Source: Bedellia somnulentella (Eukaryota; Arthropoda; Insecta; Lepidoptera; Bedelliidae). Taken from it: DNA of 64,000 nt. The stretch lies in NCBI GenBank assembly GCA_963576735.1, contig OY755177.1, positions 930,001-994,000 of the forward strand, written 5' to 3'. Under the pieces are notes generated by a model. That model was not told the DNA's origin, searched no databases, and saw nothing but the letters and a program-made list of their open reading frames with translations. The translations under genes and the position numbers were made by a program. Of this stretch, positions 54,627 through 63,997 are shown one piece after another (the first letter of the stretch is position 1; every line of letters begins with the position of its first letter).

Positions 54627-55115
54627 ACTCATAAATAAAAGATGTTATTAAAGGAAAGAAAAATTTCGACACTGGCGGGGTTCGAACCCGCGACCTTCGG
54701 GTATACGCCCCCGTCGCTCTGCCAACTGAGCCACAGTGTCAGTTGGCATCCAGCGCGAAATTTTTCTATCCTTTGTTTCTTTTTTACACGTTCAAGTAGT
54801 GTTTGCGTTTCCTACCTCCGAATTTTTAACTAATTCGGACGGCCACTTGTCTATCTTTTCAGATAGAATGCAAATGTTGGAAACGCCTAACTATCACATA
54901 ATTTAATGTTTTTTGACATGAATTCCTCATGTGGGGATTATTACTCATAAATAAAAGATGTTATTAAAGGAAAGAAAGAAGAGCGACGGGGGCGTATACC
55001 CGAAGGTCGCGGGTTCGAACCCCGCCAGTGTCGAAATTTTTCTTTCCTTTAATAACATCTTTTATTTATGAGTAATAATCCCCACATGAGGAATTCATGT
55101 CAAAAAACATTAAAT
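54627..55115. mobile_element. SINE-C: full unit plus inverted partial unit, 13-bp TSD
   Basis: The minus-strand unit carries the tRNA-like body at 54668-54740, a linker (TTCGGACGGCCACTTGTC …) and tail. At about 54978 it flips to a plus-strand piece that begins mid-D-arm (AGAGCGACGGGGGCG) and ends 55032, followed by another tail. TAAGGCTTCAATT at 54614-54626 and 55116-55128 is the TSD. The tail recurs after 316 bp (54627 to 54943), which gives the unit length. Confidence 0.88.
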
Positions 55116-55167
55116 TAAGGCTTCAATTGTTAGAGCGAAAATAAACATACTCATACTTTAATGTAAC

Positions 55168-55411
55168 GCCGCGTAGTGTAGGCTTAGAATAGCACTACCC
55201 CATTTCTACCGATGGGTGTACGTAAGAGGCGACTAACGGTATTGGGGCTTTTAAGGGATTTTTGGGCGATGCGGTTGGAGACCCATCACCAACAACCTTT
55301 ACTTTACCATCTTTTCCTTACTCAATTTTCCAAAAGTGGCTGAGGAATTTTCAATTCTTTAGTTCTGGCTACCCCTTCTAAGGATTTATGCCGTGAGTAT
55401 ATGTATGTATG
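55168..55411 (+). mobile_element. SINE-A, full length
   Basis: Head GCCGCGTAGTGTAGGC, end CCGTGAGTATATGTATGTAT. Three-base deletion in GGATTTATGCCG. Confidence 0.88.
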
Positions 55412-55741
55412 TAAAGTTAATAGAGTATTATTCCCTTAACTCCCTTCTGAGGAAAACAAGACCTTAAAGTTTCTATAAATGTACTGTTCCAAATTGCTAT
55501 CTAGAAATTTTCTGGTATCTCTGTATGTTGTTGCAGAGTACATAAAAAGTTTGATCCAATCATAATTCAAACTAAGAAACAAAGAATAGAGAATCTTCTT
55601 TATCGAAAAAGCTTCGAAATTTAAAACCAGCTACTCTCACTCGATTGGTTAACATTCAATGCACCTGTCACACCTTAGATTTCTGACCAATCAGGAGCGC
55701 TTTACCTGTGAAGTTGAGGAAAAGGGCGGAGCTACCTGACC
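55412..55741. other. Unique gap with CCAAT and GC boxes
   Basis: CTCGATTGGTTAAC (near 55637), GACCAATCAGGAGCG (near 55685) and AAAGGGCGGAGC (near 55722) lie just upstream of the promoter candidate at 55742. Confidence 0.35.
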
Positions 55742-55815
55742 TATATGTAGCAAGCAGGTTGTATTGGATAACCGTCTCAGTTTTCTATTACAGCGAGTTT
55801 ACATTTAGAATGTTG
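55742..55815 (+). promoter_or_regulatory. Candidate promoter with short first exon
   Basis: TATATG at 55742 lies ~36 bp before an arthropod-type initiator TCAGTT (55777-55782). About 30 bp after the initiator, ATGTTGTT runs directly into GTAAGT (donor-like, 55817-55822). A few coding bases followed at once by a donor is a layout used by several insect secreted-protein genes. No second exon was found, and the TATA box is slightly too far upstream, so this is tentative. Confidence 0.28.
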
Positions 55816-55952
55816 TTGTAAGTTTTCTTCTTTTTGTAAACTTTTGCTTAAAGAAAAAGTATATAGCTCTATAGACTCTTTTGTTTGTTTAGTTTTTTCT
55901 CAAACTCAAAGTTTTCGCCATAATATTTCTTATTATACGTTATAAGAGATCT

Positions 55953-56184
55953 TGGCCTGGTGTATAGGGTACCTGTGTTTTGCTTGGACAGTGTAATCAC
56001 ATTGTAGGGGGCAGGCCTATCGTTGTTTTGTATGAATTATTATTACATAAACAATCACAACAAAGTTTTGTGAGTTTGTTTCCGATGTTTTTCCTCACCT
56101 CACATATGATTTTAGTAAAGGCACATTCAAACTCGCATCTTCTGCAAGCAAAGTCGTGATTATACCCACTGAACCATCACGTAA
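55953..56184 (-). mobile_element. SINE-B, diverged, tail-truncated
   Basis: GGCCTGGTGTATAGGGTACC, GGGGGCAGGCCTATCG, and the tRNA head on the minus strand ACGTGATGGTTCAGTGGGTA. The 3' block after the TGTTCAG site is missing. Confidence 0.8.
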
Positions 56185-57142
56185 TACATTTTCTTAGTAA
56201 GAAATAAACAAAAAACACGATATGTTGATAGATTGTCTAAACACTCTTCTTACTGATGCGACAGTCAGACAGACAGACGCGTTGTAAATCATAATACAAA
56301 GTGTTAAGGAATTGTAAGGCTGTGGCATACTAGCTAGTAATTTGATATTTTGAAATTATATTATGAACTATGAAAAAGTTTATATAGATACTCATGGTTA
56401 TAATACCAAGAAAGAGTGTTTAAATCCACTTTCATAATAAACATATTGTTTTTTTGAAATTTTATTTAGAGAACTCAGGTAACGATAACTTTGCTAGTAT
56501 AATGTAATAAAGATAGGAAAATAAATTTTGGGATGTCGGGCTACATACAGAGGATGGAAGATAGTTAATGAAAGTATTGTTACGGCTTGGTTAAATTGAG
56601 AGTGTGCTCATAAAGACAGGAGTCCGGAGTGTAAGGAATTCGGTATGCAAAGTTTTACTAAAGTGACGCTGATCACAAAACCATTTCGAGATATTATGGT
56701 TATAAACAATATTTTCTTGAAATTATATCAATTGAAGCTAAGATGACTGTTATTTTATCAAATAACTGTAACAGTGTTTGACCTTCAATGTTGTTTCAAA
56801 GACATACGGTTTTGCAGTTTATTAATAAAATATCGAAAATCATAGGTTTGTTTAGTATAATATCGTAATAATTTCATTTGACATCACACATTCTTGATAT
56901 GTTTTGCAATCAGCAACATTTTATAAAACATTTCGCTTCATTTGCATGTCGCTACGTGATTTTATCAATCGATGACGTCATTAAGTACAAAAGTTGAACA
57001 ATCATTAAAAAATCATAACTTTACAATTACTCATTTTAAATGGAAAATATTCAAATAAGTGTTTTATTTTCGTGTTTACTATCGAATAAAAATATTTAAT
57101 AGATACCAAAAAAAAACTTTCCATACTGAATTAAGGAATAAT
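56185..57142. other. Mostly unique gap
   Basis: CAGTCAGACAGACAGACGCG near 56262 is a small (CAGA)n run. GATACTCATGGTTATAATAC near 56389 is a SINE-A tail scrap. AAAGACAGGAGTCCGGAGTG near 56614, followed by AAGTGACGCTGATC, is a probable LINE-L relic. No gene. Confidence 0.45.
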
Positions 57143-57268
57143 AGAGCAGATAAGATTGATGAATGTAAACGAAGCCATAGAGTTTTGCAAAGATCGTAAT
57201 GAGTGGCAATCGATAACCTCTGCCTACCCCTACGCGAGCTAATGGTGTGAATATTTATATGTATGTAT
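57143..57268 (+). pseudogene. LINE-L 3' end
   Basis: AAGATTGATGAATGTAAACG then AGAGTTTTGCAAAGATCG and CTCTGCCTACCCCTACG encode the (L)MNVNEA-EFCKDR-EW stretch. It ends ATGGTGTGAATATTTATATG. Confidence 0.65.
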
Positions 57269-57413
57269 CACGTGAAAACACTGTCCAAGCAAAAACGTGG
57301 GTATCTGCTTTGGACACTAGATGGCGCTGCCATGTGAGTTTCAGAGGAATTGGTACCTCTGCCAAACCCTTCGGAGATAAATGGCGTGCACGCTTATGTT
57401 TATGTTATGTTTG
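57268..57413 (+). mobile_element. SINE-B (CTAGATGGCGCT subtype), 5'-truncated
   Basis: TATCACGTGAAAACACTGTC to GCACGCTTATGTTTATG. It begins where the LINE-L (GTAT)n tail ends. Confidence 0.8.
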
Positions 57414-57937
57414 GATTAATGTATAATCATAATAGTCAAAAATGGGATATTGCGGTCTAATTTTATTAAATACGCAGAATGAAATTAAGCGTGGTTATCT
57501 ACTATAAAAAAAATTACTCGTTTGGAAAAATAACTCCTGTATAATGGGTACCATATTTAATTTTCTTTTTCACGTTTTAAAGTCCCAGGAAAATATAAGG
57601 ATATTTTCATTTAAATACTTAAAAAGAAAGTGTGAAAACCGCCTAACTTTCCTATAAACCAAACAAGCAGGATAACAAACCCTATCCCTCGGTAATAAAG
57701 GTGGTATATTTCAATGACTTTGTGTTCAAATAGTTGCTGAGATCAAAGGCGATTATTTCGACATCTGTTTTATAGCTGCTCCTCTGAAACTAGATCGTGA
57801 AATATTCACTCATAAAATTATAAGTATATTTTGACTATATTCTGTTTATGTTATGTTGCGTTATTGAAAACATCGACCGATTTACTGTTTGATCATTGAT
57901 TATTCCTTAAACGAAATATAAGAAATGAGAATTTCAG
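57414..57937. other. Unique gap
   Basis: Nothing recognised. Confidence 0.5.
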
Positions 57938-58095
57938 AAGAAATTAGAATGTCACTACACCTTTCTACCCACGAGTGTCGTAAGAAGCGACTAAGGGTAT
58001 CGGTCTTTTTGAAGTGGTTTTTGGGCGCTGCGGTTGCAGACCCATCACCAACAACTTTTATTTTATCATCTTTTCCCCACTCAACTTTCCAAAAG
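57938..58095 (+). mobile_element. SINE-A, truncated at both ends
   Basis: GAATGTCACTACACCTTTCT to CCACTCAACTTTCCAAAAG. The 3' end was lost where the neighbouring minus-strand SINE-A begins. Confidence 0.75.
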
Positions 58096-58731
58096 TACAT
58101 ACATACATATACTCATCATCATCATCATGTAGCCCTGTTATCCCTCATCAGGGACATAGGGCCCTAAGAAGAGATCTCCACTTTTCTCGATCTTGTGCGG
58201 CAGCTTCCAGGTCCTTCCACCTGAGTTCAGTTGATGCAGCCTCTTTTTCAACTGAGCGCCTCCAAATGGTACGGGGGCGACCCGGCCTTCTTTTGCCATA
58301 CGCTTGCCACTTTAACCCTTGTTTGGATAGATGATTGTCTGGTCTTCTCAGTACATGTCCAATCCAGCGCCATTTCCTCATAAGGATCTCCTCGTTGATG
58401 GGCTTTTGGTCAGTCAACTCCCAGAGCATAACGTTTGTTATGGTTCGCGGCCAGAAGATTCCCAGAATACAGATTCCATGAATATGAAGAATACATATAC
58501 TCACGGCTATAAATCCCTAGAAGGGGTAGCCAATGCTAAGGAATTAGAAATTCCTCAACCACTTTTGCAAAGTCATGTCTGGAAAAGAAGTTTAAATAAA
58601 GGTGGTTGGTGATGGGTCTCCAAACGCATCTCGGCCAAAAATCACTTAATAGCCCCAGTACCGTTAGTCGCCTCTTACGTACACCCACCGGAAGAAATGG
58701 GGTAGTGCTATTCTAAGCCGACTACACAGCA
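58096..58731 (-). mobile_element. SINE-A split in its tail by an RTE-like LINE
   Basis: The tail piece is 58096-58115 (TACATACATACATATACTCA). The body resumes at 58504 (CGGCTATAAATCCCTAGAAG) and ends near GCCGACTACACAGC. The LINE fragment between carries a TSD made of SINE-A sequence. Confidence 0.85.
58116..58491 (-). pseudogene. RTE-like LINE: ORF2 C-terminus and (ATG)n tail
   Basis: Open for about 115 codons on the minus strand (58148-58491). Motifs in order: IFWPRTITN, WRWIGHVLRR, GKRRPGRPRTIWRRS and AAAQDREKWRSLLRALCP, then stop. These match the end of RTE/CR1-group ORF2 proteins, after the reverse-transcriptase domain. A short 3' UTR and (ATG)5 follow. TACATATACTCA at 58104-58115 and 58492-58503 is a 12-bp TSD. 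It is 5'-truncated to 376 bp and cannot move by itself; the open frame suggests it is fairly young. Confidence 0.82.
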
Positions 58732-59740
58732 AGCCGTCTATAATCTATATAATACAGATTTTCAACCCGATACCACACTCCTATCTTTATCCCACATTTG
58801 TTTCAGAATCACACACTACACAGCGCCATTGCAACACAAACTAAATTTCGCATGAAACCACTAATTTCCTAATCACTAATCTATTTGAGCAGGACCGGAT
58901 TTAGACGTGTCCATAAATCGCTACACCTGCAGTGGGATCCTGAGTGCGGCCGCGTCAGTCTGACCATCCACTAACCATTTGTCAAGTGTCAACCTGCCTT
59001 GTAATTGCTCACTGAGGTGCTTGGAGCGATAAATTATGGACACTGCGTACTTAGTACTTGTAGGTTAAGCAAATACTACTTGAAGGTTCAAAAATCATAA
59101 ATGTGTGCCCCCGGGGTATAGGTTAGGTTTTTGGAACAGCAAGTGTTGTTCGGGTAACTTGTGTTTCGTAGGACATATTTTTGCAACAATCTTAAGTGAG
59201 ACAGATTAACCTATTGCCAATTGCACTGACTTATTATTAAATAGAATATGTAGATGATCTTTGGTTATTTTTCTTTATTATTGAACAAAACTCTGAATTA
59301 TCTTTTTTGTTAGTTTATAAAACCATGCCTAAACTTTCACTTGACCTTAAAAAATTCAACTCTTTACAACAAGCGTTAATATTTATAGTTGTGTTAATTT
59401 AAAACTGTCAGCCAATGGTTGTTGGGTCTAAATGGTATCCATGAAAAACAAACGCATACACACAAAGCAGAACTCCGAGTGTTAACCCAGTGTCATGTCC
59501 ATAAAATACTCGTCCACGTTTTCTGACTTAGTACTATTTACGTTTGAGTCGATTAACGTATAAACGTAAATATAGACCTGAAACGCGTTTCCTCTGATAA
59601 TTTAGTAACACAGGTGATTTCGTCACAGCTGTGTTCAGACTGTGTTTCGACTAGAACGATTTGTTTAATTATAAACTATGATAGATTTAATTCATACGAT
59701 TTTGTTACTGCAATCTTATCTTATTTCTTTATAGTTAGTA
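58732..59740. other. Unique gap
   Basis: 58905-58980 is GC-richer (CTGAGTGCGGCCGCGTCAG). No gene or repeat is recognised in the full kilobase. Confidence 0.45.
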
Positions 59741-59972
59741 GCCGTCTAGTGCCGGCTTAGAATGTCACTACTCCTTTCTACCCACTTGGCATCTAAGGGT
59801 ATGGGGCTTTTTAAGTGGTTTTTGGGAGATGCGGTTGGAGACCCATCACCAACGATACTTTATTTCTACCATTTTGTCCCCTATCAATTTCTAAAAAGTG
59901 GTTGAGGTTTTTTTTATTCCAAAGCTCTGGCTACCCCTTTGAGGGATTCATAGTCGTGAGTATATGTATGTA
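59741..59972 (+). mobile_element. SINE-A (TTTATTTCTACC subtype)
   Basis: GCCGTCTAGTGCCGGCTTAG to AGTCGTGAGTATATGTATG. Part of the CGGGTGTCGTAAGAGGCG block is deleted. Confidence 0.82.
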
Positions 59973-59996
59973 TAAGTTGTAACATTTTAATAAAAT

Positions 59997-60226
59997 ACAT
60001 ACATACATATACTCACGGCTATAATTCCCTAGAAGGGGTAGCCTTAGCTAAGGAATTATAAATTCCTCAGCCACTTTTGGAAGTTGAGTGGGGAAAAGAT
60101 CGTTTTTGGTGATGGGTCTCCAACCGCATCGCCCGAAAATCCAATAAAAAGCCCCAATACCCTTAGTTGCCTCTTACGACACCCGTGGGTAGAAAGGGCG
60201 ACATTCTAAGCCGGCACTACACGGCA
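59997..60226 (-). mobile_element. SINE-A (CGGGTGTCGTAAG subtype), 11-bp TSD
   Basis: TTTAATAAAAT at 59986-59996 and 60227-60237. A ~20-bp deletion joins GAAAAGATCG to TTTTTGGTGATGG. Confidence 0.9.
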
Positions 60227-60237
60227 TTTAATAAAAT

Positions 60238-60656
60238 CTTCCAAAAACAAACTTTTAAAAACCTCTATCGAACAGTATCCAAACACACGCGAAGTGTACC
60301 TTACATTTCGCTTTATACGCTCAAAAATAATAACTCTATTCGCTCAAATCATGTTACAATTCAGCTATAAAACGTTTTTACGACTTCTGCAGAACAGTTA
60401 AACTGTATAAAATATTCAGGAGAAACCTACAAAGTAACTCTGTATATTTTACGATTCACCTTTGTACGTAGACTTTGGTACTGACGTACTGTTGATGGAA
60501 ATTATATATGATGTGACTGGAAGATGGATACTGATGGCCTATAACTAAGTAACCTCGAGACTAGTAATGGAGTGCAGTGAGATGACGCCAATCTGTTTAA
60601 TGATTGCTGCGTTAGAGTGAGCTCTCAGTATTTTAACGTATGATAATTTCTTGTGT
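60238..60656. other. Unique gap
   Basis: Nothing recognised. Confidence 0.5.
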
Positions 60657-60721
60657 GTCGCCTCTTACGTACATCCACCGGGAGAAACGGGGTAGTGCTA
60701 TTCTAAGCCGACACTACATAG
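60657..60721 (-). mobile_element. SINE-A 5' fragment
   Basis: GTCGCCTCTTACGTACATCC to CCGACACTACATAGT; only the head ~65 bp, beside the opposite-strand copy at 60736. Confidence 0.7.
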
Positions 60722-60735
60722 TAAGTATTTTAAGT

Positions 60736-61561
60736 AACGGTATTAGGGCTTTTGAAGGGATTTTTGAGCGATGCGGTTGGAGACCCATCACCAACAACCT
60801 TTATTTTAATGTTTTTTGACATGAATTCCTCATGTGGGGATTATTACTCATAAATAAAAGATGTTATTAAAGGAAAGAAAAATTTCGACACTGGCGGGGT
60901 TCGAACCCGCGACCTTCGGGTATACGCCCCCGTCGCTCTGCCAACTGAGCTACAGTGTCTGTTGGCATCCAGCGCGAAATTTCTCTATCCTTTGTTTCTT
61001 TTTTACACGTTCAAGTAGTGTTTGCGTTTCCTACCTCCGAATTTTAACTAATTCGGACGGCCACTTGTCTACCTTTTCAGATAGAATGCAAATGTTGGAA
61101 ACGCCTAACTATCACATAATTTAATGTTTTTTGACATGAATTCCTCATGTGGGGATTATTACTCATAAATAAAAGATGTTATTAAAGGAAAGAAAAATTT
61201 CGACACTGGCGGGGTTCGAACCCGCGACCTTCGGGTATACGCCCCCGTCGCTCTGCCAACTGAGCTACAGTGTCTGTTGGCATCCAGCGCGAAATTTCTC
61301 TATCCTTTGTTTCTTTTTTACACGTTCAAGTAGTGTTAGCGTTTCCTACCTCCGGGGACGTATACCCGAAGGTCGCGGGTTCGAACCCCGCCAGTGTCGA
61401 AATTTTTCTTTCCTTTAATAGCATCTTTTATTTATGAGTAATAACCTTTATTTTACCATCTTTTCCACATGCAACTTCCAAAAGTGGCTGAGGAATTTCT
61501 AATTCCTTAGCTCTGGATATCCCTTCTAGGGATTTATAGCCGTGAGTATATGTATGTATGT
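60736..61561 (+). mobile_element. SINE-A split by a tandem SINE-C
   Basis: The 5' part is 60736-60808 (TAACGGTATTAGGGC … CAACCTTTATTTTA) and the 3' part 61443-61561 (AACCTTTATTTTACCATC … GAGTATATGTATGTATG). AACCTTTATTTTA is present on both sides. Confidence 0.9.
60809..61442. mobile_element. SINE-C: two tandem units plus inverted partial unit, 13-bp TSD
   Basis: tRNA-like bodies on the minus strand lie at 60887-60959 and 61202-61274, exactly 315 bp apart and near identical. At about 61353 the sequence flips to a plus-strand half body (GGACGTATACCCGAAGG, ending 61398) with tail. The TSD AACCTTTATTTTA lies at 60796-60808 and 61443-61455. The 634-bp block inserted at once, so the RNA copied must have held at least two units. 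The recurrent STLAGFEPATFGYTPPSLCQLS peptide frames are only the antisense of these bodies. Confidence 0.9.
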
Positions 61562-61614
61562 AATTTCTTGTGAAAAGTGGTTTAGCATTTTGTAAGCATG
61601 TTTGTAAAGCTAAG

Positions 61615-61770
61615 AAGAGGTAGGCAGTGCACAGTATTAACATTAAAACTACTTCTTTTACATATCGATCGCCACTTTCTACGATCCTGGTATTCCTGGT
61701 AAACCACTTCATCAATCTTTTCATACATGTTCTTTTATTCTTCATTCTTCGGGCAAATACCTTTTCGAGC
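61615..61770 (-). pseudogene. LINE-L 3' region, tail lost
   Basis: AGAGGTAGGCAGTGCACAG, CATATCGATCGCCACTTTC, CTACGATCCTGGTATTCC and ATCAATCTTTTCATACATG. On the minus strand the frame reads MKNKRTCMKRLM. Confidence 0.65.
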
Positions 61771-61799
61771 AAACTACTACCGCTACTGCTTTAATATTT

Positions 61800-62080
61800 A
61801 ACATACATACATCCATACATATACTCACGGCTATAAATGCCTAGAAGGGGTAGCCAAAGTTAAGGAATTTAGAAATACCTCAGCCACTTTTGGAAAGTTT
61901 AGTGGGGAAAATATGGTAAAATAAAGGGTTTTGGTGATGGGTCTCCAACCGCATCGCCCAAAAATCCCTTAATAGCCCCAATACCGTAAGTTGCCTCTCA
62001 CGTACACCCACCGGAAGAAATGGGGTAGTGCTATTCTAAGCCGACACTACACAGCATTCTAAGCCGACACTACACAGCAT
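61800..62080 (-). mobile_element. SINE-A, full length, with doubled head
   Basis: Tail ACATACATACATCCATACAT. The head CTAAGCCGACACTACACAGC ends at about 62055, and ATTCTAAGCCGACACTACAC repeats it to about 62078. This is the second such case after 7271-7561. Confidence 0.9.
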
Positions 62081-62821
62081 GATTATAAAAAAATGAGACT
62101 GCAATGTGAGAATACTAAGGAAAATAAAATGGGGAGATGGGAAACGGGTTTTCAATTTCAATGAACTATCCAAATGGAATATAATGGTTTGAGTAAAATT
62201 AAGTAGGTTTCTTCATCTTTTGCGCATTTCACCTATTTAAACTCCTGAATATAATTTAATAATGGTATTTAAGTACATAGTTTACTCATCGGTCTGATGT
62301 CTCTTTCCTTTAATAGTAGTAACAGAAAATAAGCTAAAATTCAACATTATTGTAACGAGTTGCTATTAATAATCCATTAAGCATTTTTTAAGACTCAATA
62401 AAAATTGCAAAAATATTATCAGAGTCTGCACCGTCGAACAATATTGGTTAAGATTTTATGTAAAAAACGTGAATTATTTTAGTAATTTACGACCATAAGC
62501 TTCCTCTCAACGTGGCCTGTCAAAACACTAGATCGCGTGAGGTGAGCGATATTTATCTAAAACATGATCAACATAAAACTGGGTAAATATATTTGCGTGC
62601 TTTCACAATAAACACCTGAATTTATAACCTCATTAAACAGTATTTTATTACCGACATCCACACCTATATGCATGAATAAAATATCATTAAAAGATAACAA
62701 ATATGATGATGTAAAAGGTGACTTAAGATTTTTAGGCCTTTTTAAGTGATTCTTTTGCCAGGCTCAAATTATGTGATGGCTCAAAAATCTTTTCCCCACT
62801 CAAGTAAGTCAACTGTATACT
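62081..62821. other. Unique gap with a SINE-A scrap
   Basis: AAAGGTGACTTAAG … TTTTTAAGTGATTC … AATCTTTTCCCCACTCAAG at about 62715-62803 is a worn plus-strand SINE-A. The rest is not recognised. Confidence 0.45.
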
Positions 62822-63047
62822 GCTGTGTAGTGTCGGCTTAGAATAGCATAACCTCATTTCTTTCAGTGGGTGTACGTAAGAGGCGACTAACGGTATTGGG
62901 GATTTTAAGGCATTTTTGGGCGATGCGGTTGGAGACCCATCACCAACAACCTTTATAATCCCAACTCAATTTTCCAAAAGTGGCTGAAAAGTTTCTAATT
63001 CCTTAGCTCTGGCTACCCCTTCTAGGGATTTATAGCCGTGAGTATAT
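62822..63047 (+). mobile_element. SINE-A whose tail abuts a LINE-like 3' end
   Basis: GCTGTGTAGTGTCGGCTTAG to CCGTGAGTATATATA. The tail is not TATG repeats; it runs into ATAATAATATAATAAAAATG, the tail of the next element. Confidence 0.88.
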
Positions 63048-63200
63048 ATAATAATAATATAATAAAAATGTTTATTTCCACAAATAATACAATTAACAAT
63101 TTTGCACATTAAAAATGACATGAAATTTATAACAATAGTTATATACTTTACTTTGTAGTTGCAGAAATTAAAGTTCAATAGCATCCTACTAAGCCAATGG
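63048..63200 (-). mobile_element. Possible non-LTR 3' end with (TAT)n tail
   Basis: ATAATAATATAATAAAAATG then TTTATTTCCACAAATAATAC, and near the far end AGCCAATGGCCTGTGCTAGG then ATGCC. The layout fits a minus-strand LINE 3' UTR ending in a short trinucleotide repeat. I cannot name the element. Confidence 0.4.
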
Positions 63201-63900
63201 CCTGTGCTAGGATGCCAAAAATTAACATTTGCATAGGTATTTACACAATCATTTAAAATATTAATTTACACTTTTAATTGCTATCGGTTGGAAATAATGG
63301 TAATTTTGATAAAATAAGGATAAACTAATTTACAACTTCAATAACATTATGATATAAAATTTGATTAAATAATTGAAATGACCTAAAGTAATTATAATAA
63401 TTATGCTTTTCTTTTTATGTTTTCTTTTTGCATTATTAGTGGCATTAGGACTTTTTCATAGACTGCACAACGAAAAGAGGTTTTATTTTACATTTTCAAA
63501 ACAAAGGAGTTTGTATGTTTTTAGAATAAAATGTAAACATTTCTGGTAAACGAATAGTTGCATGAATTTATGACGCCCTGGTATTATAGAAATTATATAA
63601 AACTGTGAATATTTGATATGAAATTACTAAGATTTTACCTCTTGGATAATTATAAAATTTCGTCACTACGAATTTTATTTAAAACACTTTTTTTGTAATT
63701 ACCCATTTTTTTATTTTTTTAGCTCGTATTGGTATTGCCTAGAAAATATAATGTTTTTCTATATACCGGGCAGCTATTAAAAGTTACAAGACCCCAAAAC
63801 ACAATGCGAAAAATGGAACAGTCAAAGCAAAGAAAAAGCCAAGAGCAAAAAAAATACTTATGTATTTTGTAATTGATGATACTCATTTGTTGTTTTTTTT
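63201..63900. other. Unique AT-rich gap
   Basis: No gene or repeat is recognised. Confidence 0.5.
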
Positions 63901-63903
63901 CAT

Positions 63904-63997
63904 CAGGGGGGATAGACGGAAAAGTATCCCCCCTGGTAGCACTATGTGGAAAAAAATTCCTTTCTTCCCCCCCAGGGGGGATAGCTCAGGGGGGATA
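63904..63997. repeat. Clustered AGGGGGGATA motifs at the window edge
   Basis: CAGGGGGGATA occurs at 63904-63914 and 63987-63997, AGGGGGGATA at 63974-63983, and the inverse TATCCCCCCTGG at 63925-63936. A C7 run precedes the third. The array is cut by the window end, so its full extent and nature are unknown. Confidence 0.7.

Noticed and set aside
58014..58334. 106-codon plus-strand open frame
   Set aside because: It is the antisense of the RTE-like ORF2 end joined to a SINE-A fragment.
54642..61418. Repeated open frames with a STLAGFEPATFGYTPPSLCQLS-like peptide
   Set aside because: They are antisense translations of the SINE-C tRNA-like body; similar peptides are known artefacts of tRNA-derived repeats.
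471..63047. SINE-A as a Helitron-like microsatellite-associated element
   Set aside because: Many copies have 9-15 bp TSDs and TSD-flanked 5' truncations, which fit target-primed reverse transcription and not Helitron insertion.
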